Assembly (NCBI RefSeq): GCF_003052165.1
Contig: NZ_CP024869.1
Location: forward strand, 2,514,001-2,578,000
Source: Dietzia sp. JS16-p6b
GTDB taxonomy: Bacteria > Actinomycetota > Actinomycetes > Mycobacteriales > Mycobacteriaceae
Length of the DNA: 64,000 nucleotides
Direction: 5' to 3'
Shown: one piece after another, positions 26,639 through 34,545 of the stretch
Layout of the letters: each line of letters begins with the position of its first letter
How positions within the stretch are numbered: position 1 is the stretch's first letter
Notes under the pieces: model-generated
What the model was told of the DNA's origin: nothing
What the model saw: the letters and a program-made list of their open reading frames with translations, nothing else
Database searches by the model: none
Position numbers and translations under genes: made by a program

Positions 26639-27889
26639 TCAGACCGGGGACTCGTCGCACAGGCTGGTGGGCCTGCGCGGAGGGGTGGTGATGAGGGTCA
26701 GTGGGACCGGGCCGGTGGGCTGCTTGCGCGCTGCCAGGCCCTTGACCCGGGAGTGGTCCTGTGACGGGGAGGGGATGGAGCGCTCGGCCGCGAGCAGCCC
26801 CTCGCCGTACCCCTGGACGCACTCCGGGTCCGGCCCGTCCATGGGCAGGCCGGTGAAGAACTTGGCCGCCATGCACCCACCGCGGCAGCTGTCGTAGAAG
26901 TTGCAGGACGCACACGCGCCGGCGGACTGGGGCTCGCGCAGCTCGCGGAAGAGTTCCGAGGTCTGCCAGACGCTCTCGAAGCCGCCGTCGGAGACGATGT
27001 TGCCGGCGAGGAACTCCTCGTGGATCGCGAACGGGCAGGCGTAGACGTCCCCGATAGGGTCGATGAGGCACACCACGCGGCCCGCGCCGCAGAGGTTCAG
27101 CCCGGGCAGCGAGCCCTGTCCGTCGCCGAAGGCCGACAGGTGGAAGAAGCTGTCACCGGTCAGGACGTTGGAGCCGTGCTCGACCAGCCAGTCGTAGAGG
27201 TCCTTCTGCTGCTCGGGCAGCGGGTGGAGGTCGTCCCAGACGTCGGCTCCGCGGCCGGAGGGACGCAGGCGGGTGATGCGCAGGGTCGCGTCGTAGCGGT
27301 CCGCCAGCGCCTTGAACTCGTCCAGCTGGGTGACGTTCTCGCGGGTGACCACCACGGAGATCTTGGCGTCGGTGAACCCGGCGTTCTTGAGGTTCTCCAG
27401 GGCCCGGACGGCCATGTCGAACGAGCCCGGGCCGCGGACCGCGTCGTTGACCTCGGCCGTGGCGCCGTCCAGGGAGATCTGCACGTCGACGTAGTCGCTC
27501 GCGGCCAGGCGCTGCGCCACGGCCTCGTCGATGCGCACGCCGTTGGTCGAGAACTTCACGCCCACCTGGTGGCTGGTGGCGTAGTCGACGAGTTCCCAGA
27601 AGTCGGGGCGGACGGTGGGCTCGCCACCGCCGATGTTGACGTAGAAGACCTGCATCCGCTGCAGCTCGTCGATGATCGATTTGCACTGCTCGGTACTCAG
27701 TTCCCGGGGGTCGCGCTTGCCCGACGAGCTCAGGCAGTGCACGCACGCCAGGTTGCAGGCGTAGGTGAGCTCCCAGGTCAGGCAGATGGGGGCGTCGAGG
27801 CCACGCTCGAACTGGTCCACCAGGCGGCCGACGGGAGCGGGGGCCGTGCTCGTCGAGGGGGCGTCCGGGCGGCTGAGGGTGCTGGTCAT
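26639..27889 (-). CDS. mftC: mycofactocin radical SAM maturase MftC
   Basis: A 416-residue radical SAM/SPASM enzyme. The 4Fe-4S SAM motif is CNLACVHC (Cys45, Cys49, Cys52). The C-terminal SPASM domain supplies further cluster ligands (CGAGRVVCLIDPIGDVYACPFAI, then CASCNFYDSCRGGC and a final Cys). MftC decarboxylates the C-terminal Tyr of MftA and then forms the C-C bond to Val. The ATG at 27889 overlaps the mftB stop by ATGA, which decides between several upstream starts. Confidence 0.96.
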   Translation of the reverse strand: MTSTLSRPDAPSTSTAPAPVGRLVDQFERGLDAPICLTWELTYACNLACVHCLSSSGKRDPRELSTEQCKSIIDELQRMQVFYVNIGGGEPTVRPDFWELVDYATSHQVGVKFSTNGVRIDEAVAQRLAASDYVDVQISLDGATAEVNDAVRGPGSFDMAVRALENLKNAGFTDAKISVVVTRENVTQLDEFKALADRYDATLRITRLRPSGRGADVWDDLHPLPEQQKDLYDWLVEHGSNVLTGDSFFHLSAFGDGQGSLPGLNLCGAGRVVCLIDPIGDVYACPFAIHEEFLAGNIVSDGGFESVWQTSELFRELREPQSAGACASCNFYDSCRGGCMAAKFFTGLPMDGPDPECVQGYGEGLLAAERSIPSPSQDHSRVKGLAARKQPTGPVPLTLITTPPRRPTSLCDESPV

Positions 27890-28212
27890 GGGGTCTCCTC
27901 GATCATGCGCGAGGCGGCGAGCTGGCCGAGCGCGTGCAGGTACAGGCGGGCGGTCGCGGGGTCGTCGATCGACACCCCGACGGCAGCACACGCCTCGCGG
28001 GCGGTGGGGTGATCGGCGAGGGCGCGGACCACCTCGACGATGGTCGGCGACTTGAGAAAGCTGAGCTTGCGGGTGTGGAAGTGGTAGAGCAGAGCCCCGA
28101 ACGGCTCGGGACGAAGGGCCACTCCGGGGTGCAGGCGCCAGCCGGCGTCGAGGTCGAAGGCCGCGGGCGCGGCGTCCTGTCCGGCGCCGGCCGGCGCTGC
28201 TGCCGAGGTCAT
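27886..28212 (-). CDS. mftB: mycofactocin peptide chaperone MftB
   Basis: A 108-residue RRE (PqqD-like) protein that binds the MftA peptide and presents it to MftC. WRLHPGVALRPEPFGALLYHFHTRKLSFLKSP is the family hallmark, with a winged-helix core behind an Ala-rich N-terminal tail of about 20 residues. It begins one base after the mftA stop codon and overlaps mftC by 4 bases. Confidence 0.95.
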   Translation of the reverse strand: MTSAAAPAGAGQDAAPAAFDLDAGWRLHPGVALRPEPFGALLYHFHTRKLSFLKSPTIVEVVRALADHPTAREACAAVGVSIDDPATARLYLHALGQLAASRMIEETP

Positions 28213-28213
28213 C

Positions 28214-28300
28214 TCAGTAGACCCCGCACATGCCGTCGATCGAGACCTCCTCGATGAGGGCCTCCTCCAGCACTACCTCGGTGTTCTGGGCGTTGTCCAC
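28214..28300 (-). CDS. mftA: mycofactocin precursor peptide MftA
   Basis: A 28-residue precursor from a GTG at 28300, ending in IDGMCGVY. The C-terminal Val-Tyr pair is the part turned into the cofactor, and the DGMCGVY tail is nearly invariant in the family. The acidic middle (EVVLEEALIEEV) is the recognition segment bound by MftB. AGAGGAA lies 6-12 bases upstream of the GTG. It is the first gene of the operon and is separated from mftB by a single base. Confidence 0.95.
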   Translation of the reverse strand: MDNAQNTEVVLEEALIEEVSIDGMCGVY

Positions 28301-28325
28301 GGCGATTCCTCTCGTCAGCGGGTTG

Positions 28326-28348
28326 GGTGACTCACCGCACACGGTGAG
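28326..28348 (-). promoter_or_regulatory. hairpins in the mftA leader
   Basis: CTCACCG-CACA-CGGTGAG (28331-28348) is a perfect 7-bp hairpin. The partly overlapping GGTGACTCACC (28326-28336) is a perfect 11-base palindrome. CTCACC can pair in either structure. The element is 26-48 bases before the mftA start, at the expected 5' end of the mRNA; it could be an operator or an RNA element. Confidence 0.5.
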
Positions 28349-28354
28349 ACCTGC

Positions 28355-28360
28355 ATCATA
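28355..28360 (-). promoter_or_regulatory. -10 box of the mft operon
   Basis: TATGAT on the minus strand lies directly downstream of the MftR-like palindrome. A transcription start about 7 bases later would give a leader of nearly 50 bases before the mftA GTG. Confidence 0.5.
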
Positions 28361-28377
28361 TTGACACCTAGTGCCAA
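28361..28377. promoter_or_regulatory. candidate MftR operator between mftA and mftR
   Basis: TTGACAC-CTA-GTGCCAA is a 17-base inverted repeat with one mismatch between 7-base arms. It lies between the divergent mftA and mftR genes, touching the mft -10 box, so a bound TetR protein would block the operon. It is also placed to autoregulate mftR. Confidence 0.6.
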
Positions 28378-28436
28378 ATGCAATGGTCTGCGCACAACCC
28401 GTCCCCGGGATGCCTCTAGGCTTGGCGATCATGGGA

Positions 28437-28487
28437 ATGACTGAGCCACGGGGATGACGGAGCCACGGGGATGACGGAGCCGAACGA
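28437..28487 (+). repeat. 17-base tandem repeat carrying three ATG codons at the mftR start
   Basis: Two full units (ATGACTGAGCCACGGGG and ATGACGGAGCCACGGGG) and a partial third put an ATG at 28437, 28454 and 28471. Because 17 is not a multiple of three, each is in a different frame, and only the ATG at 28471 opens mftR. The GGGG of each unit precedes the next ATG. Confidence 0.8.
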
Positions 28488-29061
28488 CAGTCGCGCGCCC
28501 GGACGGCGACCGTCCACGACGCGAGCCTCGATCGTGACCGTGGCGCTCAGGCTCTTCGACCGCCAGGGATACGAGGCGACCAGTGTCGACGAGATCGCCG
28601 AGGCCGCCCACATCTCCCGGCGGACGCTGTTTCGCTACTTCCCCGGCAAGGCCGCGATCGCGTGGGGCGAGTTCGACATCCAGATGGACGGGATGCGTCG
28701 CCAGCTCGCCCGGATCCCGGCCGCCACCCCGCTGAGGGACGCGCTCGCGGACGCCCTGGTCACCTTCAACACCTTCCCGGACTCCGAGACGCAGGTGCAC
28801 CGCCTGCGGATGGGACTACTGCTCGGGGTCGACGAACTCCAGGCCCACTCGACGCTCATGTACGCGGACTGGCGTAGCGCCGTGGCCGAGTTCGTCGCCG
28901 CGCGCCGCGGGGAGTCGGTGCACGACCTCATCCCCGCCGCCACCGCCCACGCCGCCCTGGGGATCGCCCTCTCGGCCTACCGCCGCTGGGTCGACGAACC
29001 CGAGGCGGATCAGGCGCGGTTGCACGAGCTGCTCCGCCAGGGCACGCGCATCCTGGCCTGA
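28471..29061 (+). CDS. mftR: mycofactocin regulator MftR (TetR family)
   Basis: A 196-residue TetR regulator. The HTH is clear: ASIVTVALRLFDRQGYEATSVDEIAEAAHISRRTLFRYFPGKAAIAWGEFD (residues 22-72). The ligand domain has RRQLARIPAATPLRDALADALVTFN, typical of MftR. Mycobacterial MftR represses the mft operon and is released by long-chain acyl-CoA. It is divergent from mftA with a palindrome between them. The start at 28471 is the only one of three repeated ATGs in this frame. Confidence 0.9.
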   Translation: MTEPNDSRAPGRRPSTTRASIVTVALRLFDRQGYEATSVDEIAEAAHISRRTLFRYFPGKAAIAWGEFDIQMDGMRRQLARIPAATPLRDALADALVTFNTFPDSETQVHRLRMGLLLGVDELQAHSTLMYADWRSAVAEFVAARRGESVHDLIPAATAHAALGIALSAYRRWVDEPEADQARLHELLRQGTRILA

Positions 29062-29132
29062 ACCGGAATGATCCGGCGGCTGATCCGGCGGCCCGCACCA
29101 CCGCGAACCTACCGGGGAGTAACATCGGGGCG

Positions 29133-29639
29133 GTGACCGACACCGCGCCCTCCGCCTCCGCACCCACCCCGACGTTCCGCCTGTGGCAGAAGGCGACCCG
29201 CCTCCCGCTGGGCTCGCGCCTGTTCAGCGCGGCCGTGAGCCTCAAGGCGCCCTACTTCCGGACCGTCCTGCCGCACGTGGTGGAGCTGCGCCCCGGCCGG
29301 TGCGTCGTCCGCGGCCCCGGCTGGTGGGGCAACCGCAACCACATCGGCACCTTCCACGTGATCGCGGCGTGCAACCTGGCCGAGATGGCGATGGGCATGC
29401 TCGCCGAGGCCACCGTGCCGGCCACCCACCGCTGGATCCCCGTGGGGATGAACGTGCGCTACCCGGCCAAGTCGACCGGCGGCATGACGGTCACGGCCGA
29501 ATGGACCGACATCCCCGATTTCGCGGCTTTCACCAGCGGCCGGGACGTCGAGGTCCCCCTGCGCTTCGTCGACGACGCCGGCGTGGAGCCCGTGGTCGGG
29601 ACCATCACCATCCGGGTCTCCCCCAAGAAGAAGTCCTGA
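29133..29639 (+). CDS. DUF4442 hotdog-fold protein, thioesterase-like
   Basis: A 168-residue protein with a GTG start. VVRGPGWWGNRNHIGTFHVIAACNLAEMAMGML is the DUF4442/hotdog core with its conserved N-H-GT-H pattern, like PaaI-type acyl-CoA thioesterases; WIPVGMNVRYPAKSTGGMTVTAEW is the following strand pair. Location just after mftR could mean it acts on the acyl-CoA pool MftR senses, but that is speculation. No signal peptide. Confidence 0.8.
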   Translation: MTDTAPSASAPTPTFRLWQKATRLPLGSRLFSAAVSLKAPYFRTVLPHVVELRPGRCVVRGPGWWGNRNHIGTFHVIAACNLAEMAMGMLAEATVPATHRWIPVGMNVRYPAKSTGGMTVTAEWTDIPDFAAFTSGRDVEVPLRFVDDAGVEPVVGTITIRVSPKKKS

Positions 29640-29673
29640 CGACGACCTGCCACGAGGCGGGCCGGTCCGCGGG

Positions 29674-30540
29674 TCAGTCCCGCGTGCGGGCGTCGAAGGC
29701 CTTGACGGCGATCGGCGCGATGATCACCGTCAGACCGACGATCCACAGCAGCGAGGCCAGCACCGGGTGCTGCAACGGCAGCGCGGCGTCCGGCCCCACG
29801 GCCGGTGCGTTGCCCCAGAGCTCACGCATCGCCTGGACGACCGAGGCCAGCGGGTTCCACTCGGCGACCGGACGCAGCCACACCGGCATCGACTCCGGCG
29901 GCGCGAAGGTGTTGGCGAGGAACGTGATGGGGAAGATCGTCGTGAACATGACGCCGTTGACCGACTCGATGGTCTTGAGGCGGGAACCCACGACGATGCC
30001 GATCCAGATCATGACGAAGCCGAAGCCCAGCAGGATGAGGTAACCCAGCACCGCGTCGACGAGCCCGCTCCGGATCCGCCAGCCCACGATGAGACCCGTC
30101 AGCGACATCACCACCACGCCGATTGAGGAGTGGATGAGACTCGAGGCGCTGCGCGCGATGAGGATCGACGCCCGCTGGATGGGCAGCGACCGGAAGCGGT
30201 CGATGATCCCCTTGTTGAGGTCGTTGCACAGGCCGGAGGCCACGACGAACGAGGAGAACGCCATGGTCTGCGCCATGATCCCCGGGAGCAGCCACTCGCG
30301 GTAGTTCACACCGCCGGCCACGGCGATCGCCCCGCCGAAGACGTAGGCGAACAGCAGCACGAACATCACCGGCTGGATGGTGACATCCGCCAGGTTCTCG
30401 GGCTGGCGGCGGATGTGGAAGAGGTTGCGGCGCACCAGCGCGGAGATCTGGCGGCTCAGCGGCGGCCCGTCGGGGCGGTCCGGCATCGCGAACCGCTCAT
30501 GGGTGGCCGAGGTGTGGGCGGGGTCGGCGACGGTGCTCAT
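29674..30540 (-). CDS. ABC-2 type exporter permease, DrrB-like
   Basis: A 288-residue permease with six hydrophobic segments and the ABC-2 pattern of daunorubicin-type DrrB proteins: VRRNLFHIRRQPENLADVTIQPVMFVLLFAYVFGG, then LLPGIMAQTMAFSS, and IIDRFRSLPIQRASILIARSASSLIHS (the cytoplasmic EAA-like loop). The ATG overlaps the stop of the ATPase gene (ATGA), so both are made together. The substrate, a lipid or hydrophobic drug, cannot be stated. Confidence 0.9.
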   Translation of the reverse strand: MSTVADPAHTSATHERFAMPDRPDGPPLSRQISALVRRNLFHIRRQPENLADVTIQPVMFVLLFAYVFGGAIAVAGGVNYREWLLPGIMAQTMAFSSFVVASGLCNDLNKGIIDRFRSLPIQRASILIARSASSLIHSSIGVVVMSLTGLIVGWRIRSGLVDAVLGYLILLGFGFVMIWIGIVVGSRLKTIESVNGVMFTTIFPITFLANTFAPPESMPVWLRPVAEWNPLASVVQAMRELWGNAPAVGPDAALPLQHPVLASLLWIVGLTVIIAPIAVKAFDARTRD

Positions 30541-31553
30541 ACCCGGTTCTCCTGTTCGATGGTGTCGGCGTCCGCGGTGTCAGGCGAGCTCTCCGGGTCC
30601 TCGGCCCTCCGGCCGGTGAGGGACAGGAAGACGTCGTCCAGACTGGGGCGCTGGAGGCCGATGTCGTCGAGCTCGATCCCGGCCTCGGTGAAGGCGGCGG
30701 CGATCCCCGCCAGCGCCGAGACGCCCTCCGACGGCGCGGTGAGCCGGCGTGCGTCGCGGTCGACGTGCAGTTCCCCGATCCTTCCGTCGAGGACCCGCAC
30801 GGCCTCGTCCACGTCATCTGGTCGCGAGACGGTGATGACCAGGCTGGCGGCACCGGACCGGTCCTTGAGCTGCAACGGTGTGCCCTCGGCGATCACCCTG
30901 CCGTGGTCGATCACGATCACCCGATCGGCCAGTTGATCGGCCTCGTCGAGGTACTGGGTGGTGAGCAGCAGCGTCGTGCCGTCCCGGACCAGGTCACGCA
31001 GCACGTCCCAGAGTTCGTTGCGCGACCGGGGGTCGAGCCCGGTGGTGGGCTCGTCGAGGAACAGCACGGGCGGGGCCGCGACGAGGCTGGCGGCCAGGTC
31101 GAGCCGGCGCCGCATGCCCCCCGAGTAGCTCTTGGCCACCCTGGTCGCGGCGTCGCTCAGTGAGAACTTCTCCAGCAACTCGTCGGCGCGCGACTTCACC
31201 CTCTTCTTGGGCAGCCCGTACAGGTCCCCGATCAGACGGAGGTTCTCGCGCCCGGTGAGCAACTCGTCGACGGTGGCCGCCTGTGCGGTCAACCCCATGG
31301 CCTTGCGCACATCGGCGGGCGCGGTCGTCACGTCGTGGCCGGCGACCCGCGCGGTGCCCGAGGTGGGCGGGCTCAGCGTGGTCATCATGCGGATGGTGGT
31401 GGTCTTACCGGATCCGTTGGGACCCAGCAGTCCCAGGACCGTTCCGGGGGGCACGGTAAAGGAGATGTCATCGACGGCGGTGAAGTCGCCGAACTTCTTG
31501 ACGAGGTGTTCCGCCTCGATCGCGGGGGCGTCGGACGGTGGTGGGGTACTCAC
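30537..31553 (-). CDS. ABC exporter ATP-binding protein, DrrA-like
   Basis: A 338-residue daunorubicin-resistance type ATPase. Walker A GPNGSGKTT, signature YSGGMRRRLDLAAS, Walker B VLFLDEPTTGLD and the switch His (LLLTTQYLDEADQLADR) are intact. The C-terminal DUF4162-like extension (IELDDIGLQRPSLDDVFLSLTGR) is usual for DrrA. The GTG at 31553 is taken as start; an ATG 12 codons earlier is possible. It pairs with the DrrB-like permease. Confidence 0.9.
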   Translation of the reverse strand: MSTPPPSDAPAIEAEHLVKKFGDFTAVDDISFTVPPGTVLGLLGPNGSGKTTTIRMMTTLSPPTSGTARVAGHDVTTAPADVRKAMGLTAQAATVDELLTGRENLRLIGDLYGLPKKRVKSRADELLEKFSLSDAATRVAKSYSGGMRRRLDLAASLVAAPPVLFLDEPTTGLDPRSRNELWDVLRDLVRDGTTLLLTTQYLDEADQLADRVIVIDHGRVIAEGTPLQLKDRSGAASLVITVSRPDDVDEAVRVLDGRIGELHVDRDARRLTAPSEGVSALAGIAAAFTEAGIELDDIGLQRPSLDDVFLSLTGRRAEDPESSPDTADADTIEQENRV

Positions 31554-31655
31554 CCGCCACAGCGTGCCGCGCTCACAGGGGGTAGTCAAGACACGCGTCC
31601 ATTAATGCGGACAGGAAGCGTCCTGAGTGCCCGCCGGCCGCCGTCGCCGCGGCGT

Positions 31656-32651
31656 TCAGTCCCGGACCGCGTCGGCGATGCGGGGCACCAGGGTGTCGAG
31701 AGCGTACGAGATCGACAGTGGGGTGTTGACGGAGATGGCCTGGCGTTCTGTCGAGGTCAGGGTCAGGAGCTCTGCGGAGAATCGACCGAACAACTGGTTG
31801 TACTCGGTCGGGACGAAGTTCTGGTCGTCGGTGAGGAACAGGACCACGTCGCCGTCGAGCATCGCCACCTCTTCGGACGCCACCTGCACGCTGAAACTGG
31901 ACCCGTCGTCCCGGGCTGCGATCGACTCGGGTAGCCGCATCCCGATGGTCTCGATGAACTCCCCGCGCCCGTCCCTGTTCTGGAACCCGTAGTACGTGCC
32001 CGGGTCGGAGACGAGCACCGCGGTCCCGGTCTTGCCCTCCAGCTGCGGGTACCGGGCCGTGGTCTAAGCGATGTGCTCCTCCAGCTCGGTGAGCAGCTGC
32101 TCCCCCTCCTCGACCCGGCCCAGAGCCCGGGCGATCTGCCGGGTCGCGGGCGCACGATTCACCTGCCACACGTTCGTCCCCGCCGGTCGGGCGACCGTGG
32201 GCGCGATCGAGGACAGCCTCGAGTACTGCTCGTCGTCCGTACCGCCCTGCACATCGATGATCAGATCCGGTTCCAGCGACGCGATCCTCTCGTAGTCCGG
32301 TTCGCTGGCGCTACCGAGGTCCACCGCGTCGATCTCACCGGCCGCGTCCCGGGCCCAGGGCTGCAGTCCCGGATAATCCGCGCTACGCGCGTAGCCGACC
32401 GGGTTGACGCCGAGGGCGATCGCGTTGTCGACATCGCCCCATCCGAGGGTCACCACCCGCTGGGGCTCGGACTCGATCGTGGTCTCCCCGAACTCGTGCT
32501 CGACCGTCACCGGGAACGCAGACCCGTCGCCGTCGGAACCGGGGTTCCCACCGCCGGCGGTGGGCGCGTCGCCCGGACTACAGGCGGACAGTCCGACGGC
32601 GAGGGTGGTGGCGAGCAGGGCACCGACGGTGCGGCGCAGTGTCGTTCTCAT
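31656..32651 (-). pseudogene. iron-siderophore ABC transporter substrate-binding lipoprotein, amber-interrupted
   Basis: The gene should encode a 331-residue binding protein. It begins with a lipoprotein signal ending LSAC (Cys near residue 24) and the FecB/FhuD-type fold start RVVTLGWGDVDNAIALGVNPVGYA. Codon 196 (32064-32066) is TAG, in the helix after QLLTELEEHIA. The same frame then continues without any shift through YPQLEGKTGTAVLVSDPG to DTLVPRIADAVRD and a normal stop at 31656. One base change (for example from GAG or AAG) explains the break. The first start overlaps the ATPase stop by ATGA. The truncated form would lack the C-terminal lobe, so uptake by this system is probably lost unless the codon is read through or is a sequencing error. 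Confidence 0.85.
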
Positions 32652-33478
32652 AGTGTGCGGGTCTCCTTCTGCGTGTGGATCGTTCTCTGTCGTCGGTCAC
32701 GTCCGAGTGGGATGACCTGGGGTGTTCCCGCGACGGGGTCGGGGACCACGCGGCACCGCAGCCCGAAGACCTCGTGGACGAGCTCCTCCGTGAGGATCTC
32801 CTCGGGGGCACCGGTGGCCATCACCCTCCCCTCTCGCATCGCGATCAGGTGGGTGGCGTAGCGGGCCGCCTGGTTGAGGTCGTGGAGCACCGCGACCAGG
32901 GTTCTGCCCTGGTGGTGCAGGTCGGTGAACATCTCCATGAGCTCGATCTGGTGGGCGATGTCCAGGAACGTGGTGGGCTCGTCCAGCAACAGCAGCGGGG
33001 TCTGCTGCGCGAGCACCAGGGCGACCCAGACGCGTTGACGCTGTCCGCCGGAGAGCTCGTCCACCAGGCGCGCGGACAGCTCGGTGGTCTCCGTTGCGGC
33101 CAGTGCGGCCGCGACGGCCTCCTCGTCCGCGGTCGACCACTGGCGCAGGAACCCCTGATAGGGGTTGCGACCGCGGGCCACCAGCTCGGCGACGGTGATC
33201 CCGTCGGGCGCGAGCGAACTCTGTGGCAGCAGCCCCAGGCGCCGCCCGACCTCCTTGGCCTTGTAGGAGCTGATGTCGCGTCCGTCCAGGATCACCTGAC
33301 CCCTGGCGGGCGCGAGCAGCCGTGACAGGGCGCGGAGCAGAGTGGACTTGCCGCAGGCGTTCGGGCCGATGATGACCGTGAACGAGTCCTCGGGGACGGA
33401 GACCGACAACCCCTCGGAGATGACCCGTGTGTCGTATCCGACCGTGATGTCCTCGGCGCGCAACGGAGGCAGGCTCAT
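32648..33478 (-). CDS. iron-siderophore ABC transporter ATP-binding protein
   Basis: A 276-residue FepC/FecE-type ATPase. Walker A GPNACGKST (note Ala-Cys in place of the usual Gly-Ser/Gly-Cys), Q-loop LLPQSSLAPDGITVAELVARGRNPYQ, signature LSGGQRQRVWVAL, Walker B LLLLDEPTTFLD, and switch LVAVLHDLNQAARYA. The family-specific ARGRNPYQ after the Q-loop marks it as a siderophore importer. Coupled by 4-base overlaps to the permease upstream and the binding-protein gene downstream. Confidence 0.95.
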   Translation of the reverse strand: MSLPPLRAEDITVGYDTRVISEGLSVSVPEDSFTVIIGPNACGKSTLLRALSRLLAPARGQVILDGRDISSYKAKEVGRRLGLLPQSSLAPDGITVAELVARGRNPYQGFLRQWSTADEEAVAAALAATETTELSARLVDELSGGQRQRVWVALVLAQQTPLLLLDEPTTFLDIAHQIELMEMFTDLHHQGRTLVAVLHDLNQAARYATHLIAMREGRVMATGAPEEILTEELVHEVFGLRCRVVPDPVAGTPQVIPLGRDRRQRTIHTQKETRTL

Positions 33479-34545
33479 GGGAGCTTCCTTATCTCGTGAA
33501 TCAGTAGCCAGGTCAGATACGTTCCGCCGATGACGAAGGTCACCACCCCCACCGGCAGCGTCTGAGGTAGCGCGTGCTGGGCGACCAGGTCAGAGGCCAG
33601 CAGCAGGACGGCCCCGACGACCGCGGACGGCCAGAGGGTGATCCCGGGCGTGCGGGCGAGACGGCGGGCGACCTGCGGCGCGGCCAGGGCGATGAACGAG
33701 ATGGGTCCGGCGGCGGCGGTGACGGCGGCCGTCAGCGCGACGCCCACGATGATGAGACCCAGTCGCGAGGGTTCGACCCGGATGCCGATGGCTCTCGCCG
33801 CGTCGTCGCCGAGCTGCATCTGCTGCATCGGCCGAGCCAGCAGTCCGAGGGCCAGTATGAGCACCATCACGACCGCGGTGGCCACACCCGTCTGTTCCCA
33901 GGTGATCCCGTTCAGCGACCCGGCACCCCACACCGCGGCGCTCATCGCGACCTCGAGTTGGGCACGCAACAGCAGCCAGCTGTTGAATGCCGTGAGCATG
34001 GCCGAGACCCCGATGCCGACGATGATGAACCGAAATCCGGTGATCCCGCCCCGGTACGCCAGCAAGTAGACCACCGCGGCGGTGGCCACGCCACCCACCA
34101 GCGCCCCTGAGGCCACCTGGGTGTAGCCACCCCCGAGGACGATGAGCACGACGATCGCCCCGGTGTACGAGCCCGTGGCGAACCCGATGACGTCAGGACT
34201 CGCCAACGGGTTGCGGGTCACGGACTGGAACACCGCGCCGGAGGCGCCGAGGGCCGCGCCGAACACGACGGCGGCCAGCACGCGTGGGGCCCGCCACTCC
34301 AGCACCACGGTCCGGGCGAAGGTCCCGTCAGTACCGGTCAGCACGTCGACCAGTCGGCCGAGGTCGACGGCGTAGCTACCGACCGTCAGGCCGACCACCG
34401 CACCGACGCCCAGCAGGACCGCGAGGGCGGCGCAGACGAGGAGGGCCCGGAGGGGGAACCGGACGGAGACACCGTGACGCCGCCACTGCACCTGCCGTGC
34501 CCCGAAGTCCACCCGCGAGGCTCCGCTGGCGATGTCGCTGCTCAT
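33475..34545 (-). CDS. iron-siderophore ABC transporter permease (FecCD family)
   Basis: A 356-residue BtuC/FecCD permease with about ten membrane segments. WRAPRVLAAVVFGAALGASGAVFQSVTRNPLASPDVIGFATGS is the diagnostic region after TM2, and LAAPQVARRLARTPG is the ATPase-coupling loop. A basic N-terminal tail precedes TM1. It forms the heterodimeric channel with the next gene; both overlap neighbours by 4 bases. Confidence 0.95.
   Translation of the reverse strand: MSSDIASGASRVDFGARQVQWRRHGVSVRFPLRALLVCAALAVLLGVGAVVGLTVGSYAVDLGRLVDVLTGTDGTFARTVVLEWRAPRVLAAVVFGAALGASGAVFQSVTRNPLASPDVIGFATGSYTGAIVVLIVLGGGYTQVASGALVGGVATAAVVYLLAYRGGITGFRFIIVGIGVSAMLTAFNSWLLLRAQLEVAMSAAVWGAGSLNGITWEQTGVATAVVMVLILALGLLARPMQQMQLGDDAARAIGIRVEPSRLGLIIVGVALTAAVTAAAGPISFIALAAPQVARRLARTPGITLWPSAVVGAVLLLASDLVAQHALPQTLPVGVVTFVIGGTYLTWLLIHEIRKLP

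Noticed and set aside
29640-29673. Terminator between the DUF4442 and DrrB genes
   Set aside because: No convincing stem in the short convergent gap.
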